The translations under genes and the position numbers were made by a program. Below the pieces are notes generated by a model, which was not told where the DNA came from, did no database searches, and saw only the letters and a program-made list of their open reading frames with translations. Shown piece by piece: positions 15,078-23,624 of a stretch of DNA of 50,270 nucleotides. Each line of letters starts with the position of its first letter. The first letter of the stretch is position 1. The DNA is from an uncultured Lachnospiraceae bacterium. Lineage in GTDB: Bacteria > Bacillota > Clostridia > Lachnospirales > Lachnospiraceae. The DNA lies in NCBI GenBank assembly GCA_947626365.1, contig CANQRW010000018.1:1-50270 (forward strand). The letters run 5' to 3'.

Positions 15078-15899
15078 CCTGACTTCCTCCTTCTCTCCCC
15101 TCTGTTTCTCACTTATCAGTTCCTTCAGCTTCCCCTGCTCTCCCAACAGGATCAGCGCTGCCTGCTCCTCTACTCGGTCCATCCGGTCCAGTTCCTCACG
15201 GTGATTCCGGATGTAATCATACAATTTCTCCTTGCCTTCCTTACCACATTTTATCATGCTGAATATCTGCTGTAAACAGGTTTTGTAGTTTTCAGGATAT
15301 TTTATCGCCCTGGCCGAAATCAGGTTGATATGGTAATCTGAAATGAAAGGACGCAGCTCTTTCGCTTCCCTGCTGCCCCAGTCCACGTCCAGCAGCTCAT
15401 GAATATTCCTGCTCCCATCCCAGTCATCTCCCAGGTAAAAGACAATGTTTACCACGGGCAGAAGCCTGTCTTTCCTGGAGATTCCTGACAGAAATTCATC
15501 GGAACCGGCCAGGTCCTTTTTCTCCCGGTGTTCTTTCTCCAAGTCCTGCACCTGCTTTACATACTCTAATGCATCATAGAGCATGGTCCGCACCGGCATG
15601 GCATAATGGATCCCCGTCTGTATTTCTCCAGCGAAGATCACAGAATACATCCCTGTCTTCGCCTTCATGCGGATGTCTCCCACACGTCCAATCACAGGGG
15701 AACGTCCGCCTTCTTTCTGCCCTCTGCCTCTCTGACCGGTCACAGCAGCGTCCAGGATAACTCCTGACCTGGATGACAACTGCTCCAGTTCTTCTGCTTT
15801 CACTACTTGTCTGCCGCCATACAGGAAACCATTGATCAAATCCGCAAAAACAGGTTTTCTCTCCAGCAGACGGCTGACTGCAATATCCTCTTTACCCAT
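14862..15899 (-). CDS. Rpn-family recombination-promoting nuclease / putative transposase, copy B
   Basis: This 345-residue twin of the gene at 5315-6364 has the same nuclease residues (D75, E92, Q94) and the same first 231 residues. Differences begin at residue 232 (D to N) and include Q to R, R to K, loss of one GEAR tetrad, L to M, H to Q, E to D and K to E in the tail. The promoter (TTGATT, 17 bases, TATACT) and strong ribosome binding site are kept. It stands upstream of companion gene 1 and the giant gene on the same strand, so the two Rpn copies bracket that module. Both copies look functional. Recent duplication with selection or drift limited to the C-terminal third is inferred. Confidence 0.85.
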   Translation of the reverse strand: MGKEDIAVSRLLERKPVFADLINGFLYGGRQVVKAEELEQLSSRSGVILDAAVTGQRGRGQKEGGRSPVIGRVGDIRMKAKTGMYSVIFAGEIQTGIHYAMPVRTMLYDALEYVKQVQDLEKEHREKKDLAGSDEFLSGISRKDRLLPVVNIVFYLGDDWDGSRNIHELLDVDWGSREAKELRPFISDYHINLISARAIKYPENYKTCLQQIFSMIKCGKEGKEKLYDYIRNHREELDRMDRVEEQAALILLGEQGKLKELISEKQRGEKEEVRMRPILTELIEYMEAKGEARGEERGEMRGEARERDRMMKMNRILLQEKRYDELERASSDEDYLNKLCQELGI

Positions 15900-16156
15900 A
15901 ATTTCCTCCTCCGCAGTTCATGGATGGCAACTCTTCTTTATTTCTTCATTCTTTGGGATCTGCCGGGAAACCTCCGGACACGATACCAGAAATTCTGGCG
16001 GACAAGGACTGTCCGCCGAAGTGAATTAAGTATACCTCCCACAGGAAGAAAAATCAACCGGGCAATTATAAATCTTTTATAAAACTTCTATAAACTCCGG
16101 TTCATCAAATTGCCGGTGATTCAGGCAGCCAAAAGCAGTGTTATTTACAAGGCAGT

Positions 16157-17539
16157 TTATCTAGCACTTGGACATGCTGTAATCTGTTTTTTTAAATACC
16201 GGTAACATGGCGCAGCAACAATGGGAAGCGATACTAACCATGCCATCCCATCATGGATATAATACGCATATTCACCTATAAGCGATGGACCAATCAGGAT
16301 TGTTAGCACACGCATCACAAGCTGCATAATACCTGCATAAGCTGCATATTCTGGAAAGCCCAGCGTCTGTATAGTTACCCGGTGCAGATACATAGGCGTC
16401 ATAAGCAACATAGACAATAAGAGAATATGTGTATTAGCACTTGCCACCGCATAAGCTCTCTGATAAGCTGCCGGCTCGCCTGTTGATAGGAAAAGAGGTA
16501 AAATCCATTGTTGAGTCAAAAACACCACTGAGATCATAACTATGATCACGGCGAAACCCAACTTAACAATGCGAATCAATCCGTCTCGGATTCTTTGATA
16601 CTGTCCCGCTCCCAAGTTTTGTCCCACAAATACGCTGGTTCCAGTCTGAATCGCCATTATAATGGATTCAAGAACACTGAATACTTTCATGCATGCAGCT
16701 ATTCCCGCAGTAAAAGCCGGTCCAATCTGATTGGTATGCTTTTCTACAAATAGTCCCCCACACGAGATAATCAAACTGTTGAAAAACATTGGCGACCAAA
16801 GACGAAACAGTTCTTCCATTAATATGGAATCCAGGCATAATTCCTTTCTATGAATATGAAAAATCGGTTCTTGAAACGCAGCATACAATGCTACTAACAT
16901 TGCTGCAAGCTGCGCAATCCAAGTAGCAACAGCAGCCCCCATTACTCCCCAATGAAAACAAATGACAAATATCAAATCCAGCAAAATATTAACTATTGTT
17001 GAAATCGCCATAGATAAAAATGTAATTCCGCTATTTCCATAGGCCCGCAGCAATGCAGTTGTTACACTGTATATCAACCCTATCGGTATTGTTAGGATAA
17101 ACACAATCAAATATTGCCTCGTCATATGTATCACATCCGGCTGCACGCTTAAAAGTTTCAGTATGAACGGCACAGAACCCAGAAGCAGTGATGTAACCAC
17201 CCATCCTAATACAATACTTATCAGTATTGCATTAGCAATAATTGTGCGAAATCCTGTTTCATTGTGATTTCCTATACGAACAGAAGCTGAAATACTGAAG
17301 GCATTAGCACAATCCCTCAAAAAGGCATTGATCAGCCAGCATACCCAACTGATACAGCCAATCGAAGCAAGTGCATTTACCCCAACAAACTGACCGACGA
17401 CAACTGCATCCACAATAGAATAAAGCTGCTGAAACAGATTCCCAAATATCAGCGGAATTGAAAAACGCATAATCAGTTCCCCTGCATTTCCCTCTGTCAT
17501 ATCCGTGACAGAACCTGGCAGGCGGTTGCCTGAAATCAT
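16157..17539 (-). CDS. MATE-family multidrug/sodium antiporter
   Basis: This 460-residue inner-membrane protein has twelve predicted helices in two similar halves. Family landmarks include FSIPLIFGNLFQQLYSIVDAVVVGQFVG near the N terminus and VFVGQNLGAGQ in the second half (the first-half counterpart is ISASVRIGNHN). MATE proteins export drugs or metabolites in exchange for sodium or protons. It starts four bases after the stop of the preceding TIM-barrel gene, so it is co-transcribed as the last gene of the uptake operon. That position suggests export of a toxic intermediate or of the compound handled by the operon, rather than general drug resistance. This is inference. Confidence 0.9.
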   Translation of the reverse strand: MISGNRLPGSVTDMTEGNAGELIMRFSIPLIFGNLFQQLYSIVDAVVVGQFVGVNALASIGCISWVCWLINAFLRDCANAFSISASVRIGNHNETGFRTIIANAILISIVLGWVVTSLLLGSVPFILKLLSVQPDVIHMTRQYLIVFILTIPIGLIYSVTTALLRAYGNSGITFLSMAISTIVNILLDLIFVICFHWGVMGAAVATWIAQLAAMLVALYAAFQEPIFHIHRKELCLDSILMEELFRLWSPMFFNSLIISCGGLFVEKHTNQIGPAFTAGIAACMKVFSVLESIIMAIQTGTSVFVGQNLGAGQYQRIRDGLIRIVKLGFAVIIVMISVVFLTQQWILPLFLSTGEPAAYQRAYAVASANTHILLLSMLLMTPMYLHRVTIQTLGFPEYAAYAGIMQLVMRVLTILIGPSLIGEYAYYIHDGMAWLVSLPIVAAPCYRYLKKQITACPSAR

Positions 17540-17542
17540 ATC

Positions 17543-18376
17543 CTATGCTCCCTTCACATAATGCTTTTCAATATAACTCCAGTTTTGCCAATCTACCAAA
17601 TCCGGCTTTACCTTGCAGATATCCTGACTCATACGCAAAACTGTCATTCCAGGATAATTTCTCTCCATTAACGCTTTAATTTCTTTCCAAACAGGATAAC
17701 AGCCTAGATTCAGGGGATATCCGTAACTGCCATTTCTAGCATTTGACAAGTATATCAATGCAATCTTTTCTCCAAATATCCGGAACCACTCTGAAACGCT
17801 CTCATTCTGAAGCCAGGCTGCTCCATAATCCAGCGCAACCAACAGCTTTCCCTCAACCTCTTCTATCAGATGCTGAATCTCTCCTAACGTATTCATCGTC
17901 GCCGAATGATCGTAAGATACATTACCCACCATTAACTTTACTTTCTTTTTCTCCGCATAGGCACATAATTCCCGCAATGCGTTCCGGCAGTTACGAAACT
18001 GCTGCTTCCAACCGATATCTCTAAGCGCACCCCATAATTCAATCCCAAGAAATGGAATCTTTTGTTCTGCTGCCAGATCAATCATTTCATGATAATAAGC
18101 TATACTATGTTTCCTTATGACCGAATCTTCCTCCATGAAAAGTGTATAATTATAAGGGCGTGCAATTATAGCATCAATCTGAATACCTGCCTTAAATATT
18201 TTTTCAAATATTATTTCATGTGGTTCGGGACCATACTGATCAACCCACAAATGCGGAACCCCGGTCCAGAATACCATATGCTTTTGCCCAAGTTTTTGCT
18301 GACTCTGCAAAAAAGTATCTATCGGATAATGAAAATAATGTTCATTCATATTCATAATTCTAAGTATCGAATCCAT
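17543..18376 (-). CDS. TIM-barrel sugar-phosphate isomerase/epimerase-like protein, probably degenerate active site
   Basis: This 277-residue cytosolic protein of the xylose-isomerase-like (AP endonuclease 2) fold is the same length as, and alignable with, the gene just upstream. Shared landmarks are (P)H(L/I)WVD, SIAY and (S/T)Q(D/E)IC. The metal-ligand positions are not all kept. The usual glutamate after strand 4 (E152 in the neighbour) is G/N here, and the HYHF histidine reads IYLS. The aspartate in LVALDYG and the acidic residue in SQDIC (D252) remain. It starts three bases after the previous gene. It may be a non-catalytic partner, or an enzyme with a changed metal site. Confidence 0.8.
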   Translation of the reverse strand: MDSILRIMNMNEHYFHYPIDTFLQSQQKLGQKHMVFWTGVPHLWVDQYGPEPHEIIFEKIFKAGIQIDAIIARPYNYTLFMEEDSVIRKHSIAYYHEMIDLAAEQKIPFLGIELWGALRDIGWKQQFRNCRNALRELCAYAEKKKVKLMVGNVSYDHSATMNTLGEIQHLIEEVEGKLLVALDYGAAWLQNESVSEWFRIFGEKIALIYLSNARNGSYGYPLNLGCYPVWKEIKALMERNYPGMTVLRMSQDICKVKPDLVDWQNWSYIEKHYVKGA

Positions 18377-18379
18377 TCT

Positions 18380-19213
18380 CTAATCCTCCAAAAACGCTTC
18401 CAGAACCTGCATATTGCGTATCTCATCGGCTCTTGGATCGCTGCTTGCACATATTTCCTGTGTCAATATTCCATTATAATTATTTTCCTGAAGACACTCA
18501 ATTTCCTCTTCCAGACAAAATTCTCCGTTCCCCCAAATATAATGACCATCCGACGGACAGGTTTTATCTCCATCCTGAAAATGATAATGTACTAAATTCT
18601 TCCCAAATCGGTCAAACCACAATTGAGCGGTTTCCCGAGAATACCAACATGCATCCAAATCTACCATCAGTTTCAGAGACGGACTGTCTATTTCTTTTAC
18701 CAACTTTTCAATCTGATCAATCCGATACCCTATCAAAGATTCTTTCTCTGTCAGTGACTCTAGCGCGATAATTACATGTTCTTTCTCCGCCGTTTGACAC
18801 ACTTCGGACAATATTTCCACAGATTTTTTCATCGCATCTTCTTCACTGTCTGTCCAATATCCCCATCCGCTGTTCACCGTCATAATCGATGCTCCTAATT
18901 CTGCTGCAACTCGTACCCCGTTTTGAAAGTATGCAATACTTCTGGCACGATGAAATGGTTCTTGAGCAGCATACTGATACTGAAAGGCTCCGCCACTGGG
19001 CGTAGTCACTGAAACAATCTCCAGTCCCGCCTTCCGAGTCTCCCTTGCTATTTTATCTACCCAATTCCACCCTCTGGAATCAACCCAAATATGTGGAGCC
19101 CCAAGCCAAAGTTCTACGCTCTGATATCTGGCCATCTGCATACTTTCTAAAAAGTACTTGTAACTATACTGGCGATAATTTTGATTCATTCCCGCAATTT
19201 GTCTTCTCTTCAT
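18380..19213 (-). CDS. Sugar-phosphate isomerase/epimerase, TIM barrel (intact site)
   Basis: This 277-residue cytosolic enzyme belongs to the xylose-isomerase-like family, which includes ketose 3-epimerases and hydroxypyruvate-isomerase relatives. The four metal-binding residues of the family can be placed: E152 (ALES), D185 or D187 (MVDLDACW), H211 (HYHFQDGD) and E253 (TQEIC). I chose the ATG at 19213 so that it matches its paralogue in length. The ribosome binding site is weak (GTGAGAAT), and a longer frame to 19264 exists. It follows the permease gene after about 105 bases. It probably isomerises or epimerises the sugar brought in by the operon's ABC transporter. The substrate is unknown. 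Confidence 0.85.
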   Translation of the reverse strand: MKRRQIAGMNQNYRQYSYKYFLESMQMARYQSVELWLGAPHIWVDSRGWNWVDKIARETRKAGLEIVSVTTPSGGAFQYQYAAQEPFHRARSIAYFQNGVRVAAELGASIMTVNSGWGYWTDSEEDAMKKSVEILSEVCQTAEKEHVIIALESLTEKESLIGYRIDQIEKLVKEIDSPSLKLMVDLDACWYSRETAQLWFDRFGKNLVHYHFQDGDKTCPSDGHYIWGNGEFCLEEEIECLQENNYNGILTQEICASSDPRADEIRNMQVLEAFLED

Positions 19214-19319
19214 ATTCTCACTACTAATAAAAATAATCCTTTCTGCAGTAAAAGAGGACAACACCAGGACTTATAGCCTTTCATTGTCCCCGTCAAACCA
19301 TTATAAATCCTTTCGTTTC

Positions 19320-20153
19320 CTACTTCTCGTTTCCAATCTGCGAGTAGACAGATGTTGGACTTCCGAATTTCATTGAAATCATAAAAAGAATAACCGTAAC
19401 AATAAAGAAAATCACCGCAAGCGCATCAATCATCTGAATCGGGCGATATCCCGGCGCATTTACATCAGCAAAAAGCGCCACTACCAATGTCTGGGTTTTC
19501 GCACCAGATACCAGAAATGTCAGTTCAAACATCGAAATCACACGTACAATCGACAGCATTATAGCCGACATTAATCCAGGAAAAGTAAGCGGAATCAGAA
19601 TCCTGGTAAAATACTGTAGTCTGCTTGCCCCTAACATTCTGGAAGCTGATTCAACATTATCCCCTACCTGCTCTATAAAGGGCAGAATTACTAGTATCAT
19701 ATAAGAAACCGTCGGAACCATGTTTGCAATCACTACACCTGCCAAAGTAGTAGCAAGATTTACTTTATAAAGCACCGTAGCCAATGGAAGCCCATAACAT
19801 ATTGGAGGAATAATTACCGGAAGCAAAAATAATCCATTAATCAACCTTTTTCCGACGAAGTCCCGTTTTGCCATGATAAATGCCGCAGGGTATGCCAATA
19901 AAACAGAAAGAATCACTGTAATCACGGTCACAAGCATTGTCATAAAAAGCAGCTGTTTCAAATCATGATGACTGGCACAATATTCCCACCATTTCAACCC
20001 AAATTCATCCGGCAGCCATGCGCCATTCGGCCATTGAATGCCAAAAGCATTAACAAGCACAGAAAGCAAAATACCAAACACATTCAGCATATATATTACA
20101 TTTACAACATAAAAAATAATACCTGAAAAGGAAAGTTTCTTTTGATTGCTCAT
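19320..20153 (-). CDS. ABC transporter permease, PotC/CysW-like
   Basis: This 277-residue inner-membrane protein has six predicted helices. The ATPase-contact (EAA) loop reads ESASRMLGASRLQYFTRI, followed by LIPLTFPG. It forms the channel with the permease encoded 11 bases upstream. The pair has the layout of type I importers of the spermidine/iron/YnjC kind rather than the MalF/MalG kind. The ribosome binding site GGAGGAAC precedes the ATG. It is the fourth transport gene of the operon after binding protein, ATPase and first permease. Confidence 0.9.
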   Translation of the reverse strand: MSNQKKLSFSGIIFYVVNVIYMLNVFGILLSVLVNAFGIQWPNGAWLPDEFGLKWWEYCASHHDLKQLLFMTMLVTVITVILSVLLAYPAAFIMAKRDFVGKRLINGLFLLPVIIPPICYGLPLATVLYKVNLATTLAGVVIANMVPTVSYMILVILPFIEQVGDNVESASRMLGASRLQYFTRILIPLTFPGLMSAIMLSIVRVISMFELTFLVSGAKTQTLVVALFADVNAPGYRPIQMIDALAVIFFIVTVILFMISMKFGSPTSVYSQIGNEK

Positions 20154-20164
20154 ATTGTTCCTCC

Positions 20165-21028
20165 TTAACCTTTTCCAACAGACGATGCGCCTTTGTACAG
20201 TTTGTTCCGAAGCGCAAACACAATACCTATCAATATGAACTGAATAATCACCATCATAATACAGATAGTTGAACTAAAATTATAATCAAAATATTCATAC
20301 GCTGTAATATATGCTGAATATGCCATTACCCTTGTCGTACTCGTAGCCTGTCCTAGCATGATGGCAGAAGTAAATACTGAAAACGCTGAAGTAAAATTCA
20401 GACAAAAAGCGATTAAAATTCCCGGCATCATAAGAGGAAATATAACTTTCCAAAAGGTCTGGGACTTTGTTGCACCCAACATTCTTGATGCCCTCTCCAA
20501 ACTAGGATGGATTCCTCGCGTATAACCAATCAGAATAGTAAGTCCCATGGGAAAACTCTGGATAAACAGAGAGATTACCACACCCCAGTAATTATGAATC
20601 AAACCCGTGCGCTCATGAATGAATCCCAACCGTTCCAAAATCAACATCAGCCAGCCATTTCGGCCAAAATAAGTAATCATTCCTTCTGCAATCAGTACAA
20701 CGCCCAGCGTCATTGGAATCATAAGGAAAAATGTTACCAGTTTCTCATGACGTATTCCATTTCGCATGTAATAGGCAATCGGAACCGCAAGCACAATTGT
20801 CAGAATCGTCACAGGGACTGAGATGACAAGCGTATTCCAAACAGTTTTCATCTCCACAGAATCCTGAAAAAATCTGATGTAATTTGCAAACGTAACAGTA
20901 CCTTCATCGCCTATGGTAAAGCTCATTTTTAAAGCGTAAATAAACGGATAAATAAATACTACAATAAGGAACAAAACCGCCGGAAGAACCATAGCCGCAG
21001 TTTCCAATGACCAACCTCTGTTTTTCAT
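20165..21028 (-). CDS. ABC transporter permease, PotB-like
   Basis: This 287-residue inner-membrane protein has six predicted helices. The EAA loop ERASRMLGATKSQTFWKV is followed by IFPLMMPG. The start at 21028 (MKNRGWSL) lies ten bases after GGAGG; the ATG at 21037 is only one base from it. The ATPase gene ends at 21034, so the two genes practically touch. It forms a heterodimer with the next permease and imports the operon's unknown solute. Confidence 0.88.
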   Translation of the reverse strand: MKNRGWSLETAAMVLPAVLFLIVVFIYPFIYALKMSFTIGDEGTVTFANYIRFFQDSVEMKTVWNTLVISVPVTILTIVLAVPIAYYMRNGIRHEKLVTFFLMIPMTLGVVLIAEGMITYFGRNGWLMLILERLGFIHERTGLIHNYWGVVISLFIQSFPMGLTILIGYTRGIHPSLERASRMLGATKSQTFWKVIFPLMMPGILIAFCLNFTSAFSVFTSAIMLGQATSTTRVMAYSAYITAYEYFDYNFSSTICIMMVIIQFILIGIVFALRNKLYKGASSVGKG

Positions 21029-21033
21029 TATAA

Positions 21034-22170
21034 TCATTCCTCCTCAACTTTAGGAAGTACAATCAGTTTATCCGGAGGTATCGTAAGACTAATCGTTCCT
21101 TTCGCAGCAACCAATGTTTCAGGCTCAATACGTGCCTGGATTGGCATGCCATCTCTTACCATACCTGTGACCTGCATAGATGTTCCCAGATACTCTGTTC
21201 CTTCTACTATAGCCGTCATATTGTTAAACTGACCAATACCAGCTGAAATATCATCCGGTCTGCTGGCGAGGAGTACATCTGTGCCTTTCTGAAAAGATCC
21301 CAAAAGAGCCTCTTCCACGATTTTATTTTCACCAATCGTACTGTGCACCACAAATGATATCCCATATGATTCTACCTGAATCTTTCTAATCCCATCTGTT
21401 TCTTCAACAGCAATGATTTTTGCATTCCAGATATTTTTATATCCCATAAAATCAGCAACAAAACGATTAGCCGGGAATAAGAATACCTGTTTTGGTGTTC
21501 CAATCTGCTGAACCTTGCCTAATTTCATAATAACAATTTTATCTGAAAGAGCCAGAGCTTCCGACTGATCATGAGTAACGTAGATTGATGCACGTTCCAA
21601 TTGATTATGAATCTGCTTCAATTCGTACCGCATTTCCGTACGCAGCTTTGTATCCAAATTGGACAGTGGCTCATCCAGCAACAGCAATCTGGGTTCCATA
21701 ACAACGCTTCTGGCAATTGCCACCCGCTGTTGCTGCCCACCAGATAGCTGCGACGGGAATTTATTCTCCTGTCCTTCCAAATGCACCATGCGGATTACTT
21801 CCGAAACCTTCTTTTGTATCTCATCCTTTGGTCTATGAGCTACAGACAGACTAAAGGCGATATTATCAAACACTGTCATATGGGGAAACAGTGCATAGTT
21901 CTGGAATATGATTCCAAATCCTCTTTTCTCCGGAGACACAAATACCTTTCCACCATTATCTAATACCTCATCATCTACCTGAATCACTCCGCTGGTAATG
22001 TTTAAAAGACCAGAGATGCAGTTTAGCGCTGTGCTTTTTCCACATCCAGAGGGGCCTAAAAAAGTCACAAACTCCCCTCTATTTATGGTCAAATTAAAAT
22101 CCTTAAGGACATGCAGATTTCCAAACGATTTACACATATCCTTCATGATTAATTGGTTAAAAACTTTCAT
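21034..22170 (-). CDS. ABC transporter ATP-binding protein, PotA/FbpC-like
   Basis: This 378-residue ATPase powers the importer. Walker A is GPSGCGKST (39-47); the Q loop FQNYALFPHM, signature LSGGQQQRVAIAR, Walker B LLLLDEPLSNLD and switch histidine YVTHDQSEA follow. The last about 140 residues form the TOBE-type regulatory beta domain of sugar, iron and polyamine importers. The start at 22170 follows GGAGGTATCAC; the frame extends further upstream without a site. It is separated from the binding-protein gene by 146 bases that contain a stem-loop. Confidence 0.93.
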   Translation of the reverse strand: MKVFNQLIMKDMCKSFGNLHVLKDFNLTINRGEFVTFLGPSGCGKSTALNCISGLLNITSGVIQVDDEVLDNGGKVFVSPEKRGFGIIFQNYALFPHMTVFDNIAFSLSVAHRPKDEIQKKVSEVIRMVHLEGQENKFPSQLSGGQQQRVAIARSVVMEPRLLLLDEPLSNLDTKLRTEMRYELKQIHNQLERASIYVTHDQSEALALSDKIVIMKLGKVQQIGTPKQVFLFPANRFVADFMGYKNIWNAKIIAVEETDGIRKIQVESYGISFVVHSTIGENKIVEEALLGSFQKGTDVLLASRPDDISAGIGQFNNMTAIVEGTEYLGTSMQVTGMVRDGMPIQARIEPETLVAAKGTISLTIPPDKLIVLPKVEEE

Positions 22171-22252
22171 GTGATACCTCCAAACCAAATTTTCTGTCTG
22201 GGAATTCCCCACCTACTCAGCTCCTACACCTTTCAAAATATAAAAGCGGTCA

Positions 22253-22280
22253 AGGGTCCGATTTATCCGAACCGGACCCT
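22253..22280 (-). promoter_or_regulatory. Intercistronic stem-loop after the binding-protein gene
   Basis: AGGGTCCG (22253-22260) pairs with CGGACCCT (22273-22280) around a 12-base loop, with no T run. Stem-loops at this place in importer operons often protect the binding-protein part of the mRNA and reduce read-through into the ATPase gene. That role is inferred. Confidence 0.5.
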
Positions 22281-22316
22281 CGGCCTGATCACACCCATTC
22301 TTATATGCTGAATCTA

Positions 22317-23594
22317 TTACTTCAGTTTATTTGCTCCAATCTTCTCATCCCACATCTCCATGGCATCTACCAAATTAGACATCGTCATAGGACCTACATG
22401 GGGATAGTTTTCAATACCATAGACAAGATCTTCTGTAATCGCTGCATTCAACTCATCTTGAGATTCCTGCGGTGCCTGATCCAGGGTCACTCCCTCAAGA
22501 ACAGGTCCCGGATACATAAATCCGTGATCATAAAACATAGCCTGAATTTCCGGCCGAAGCGTAAATTCCATGAATAACAGGCTTAATTCTTCATCCTGTG
22601 GATCCAGTCCTGTTGGAATCGTCCAGAAATTCGAATCTGTTACCCAATGAAGATCATCCAAGAACAACTGTTTACACTCTGGAGCCATAGCTCCCAGCAC
22701 TCTCTGATTAGTCTCATAACCTACGGCCGTAGTAATCATCCATCTGGTTCCTTCATTAAAATCACGATATAATAATGCAGACCCTGTCGTATAATAATCG
22801 ATATACTGATCCAATTCTTTTAGATAATCCCACACTGTTGTCCATGTATTGGGATCGTCCGGATTTTCCTCATGAGCAAGATACGGCATTCCCTGCAGAA
22901 ACGCATATCCTGCGCCTGAATTGCTGGGGCGCGGATAAGCAAACTTGCCAGGATTCGCTTTACAAAACTCCATTAATTCATCCAGATTATGCGGTGGATT
23001 AGGAACCTTATCCGGCCAGTAGGTAATCATTGGACCACCGATGGAATTCAAATGCGGAATCCCATATCCCAAGCCTTTATCCAACTGTACCTTGGAATCT
23101 TCATTAAAATTAGCTATTGCATCGGCAAACCGATCCGGATATTTTTCAAGGATATTAATATAAACATTTGCGTCAATACCAGCTGCCACAGTATCATAGC
23201 CATTAGTACATAAAGTCGTATACGGCTTTTTCGCATCACGTTCTGCCGCCAGTTTGGAAACCTGCTCACCAGTTGAGGCCGGAATCCACACAACGTCATT
23301 TACATAATCGGGATATTCTTCCTTAAATAACGCAACGATATCATCGAACATATCTTGCTCACCGCCGGCATCCAGTATTACAATGTCTCTCTTTTCTTTG
23401 ATTATAGAATCCCCAGCCGCTTCTGTCTGTGCATCATTTGTCTTTTCTGCTGCCTCTGTGGACACCTCCGCCACCTGGACTGCTGTAGTTTCTGCATTCC
23501 CGCTTGAATTTCCGCTGCCACATGCGCTCAATCCGGAAATCATCAAAACAGCGCTCAAAGATACCGCCAAACTCTTAGACAATTTTCTTATCAT
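22317..23594 (-). CDS. Extracellular solute-binding lipoprotein of the PotABC-like importer
   Basis: This 425-residue lipoprotein has a short signal and lipobox LSAC (C25), so it is anchored to the outer face of the membrane. A Ser/Thr/Glu-rich linker precedes the ligand-binding fold, which starts DIVILDAGGEQDMFDDIVALF. The segment PRPSNSGAGYAFLQGMPYL and the W/N-rich GTRWMITTAVGYE recall YnjB-type binding proteins. It delivers the substrate to the two permeases. The start at 23594 follows AAAGGAGG. It lies 30 bases after the LacI regulator gene. The ligand is unknown; the neighbouring epimerases and bicupins suggest a sugar or sugar acid. Confidence 0.88.
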   Translation of the reverse strand: MIRKLSKSLAVSLSAVLMISGLSACGSGNSSGNAETTAVQVAEVSTEAAEKTNDAQTEAAGDSIIKEKRDIVILDAGGEQDMFDDIVALFKEEYPDYVNDVVWIPASTGEQVSKLAAERDAKKPYTTLCTNGYDTVAAGIDANVYINILEKYPDRFADAIANFNEDSKVQLDKGLGYGIPHLNSIGGPMITYWPDKVPNPPHNLDELMEFCKANPGKFAYPRPSNSGAGYAFLQGMPYLAHEENPDDPNTWTTVWDYLKELDQYIDYYTTGSALLYRDFNEGTRWMITTAVGYETNQRVLGAMAPECKQLFLDDLHWVTDSNFWTIPTGLDPQDEELSLLFMEFTLRPEIQAMFYDHGFMYPGPVLEGVTLDQAPQESQDELNAAITEDLVYGIENYPHVGPMTMSNLVDAMEMWDEKIGANKLK

Positions 23595-23624
23595 AATGTT
23601 CCTCCTTTCATTACAGAACATTGC

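Larger units (their letters stand above)
14795..16127. repeat. 1.34-kb direct repeat, copy B (Rpn unit)
   Basis: The second copy of 5247-6592, same orientation and near identical, 9.55 kb away. It is 13 bases shorter overall, mostly because one 12-base GEAR-coding unit is missing. Confidence 0.9.
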
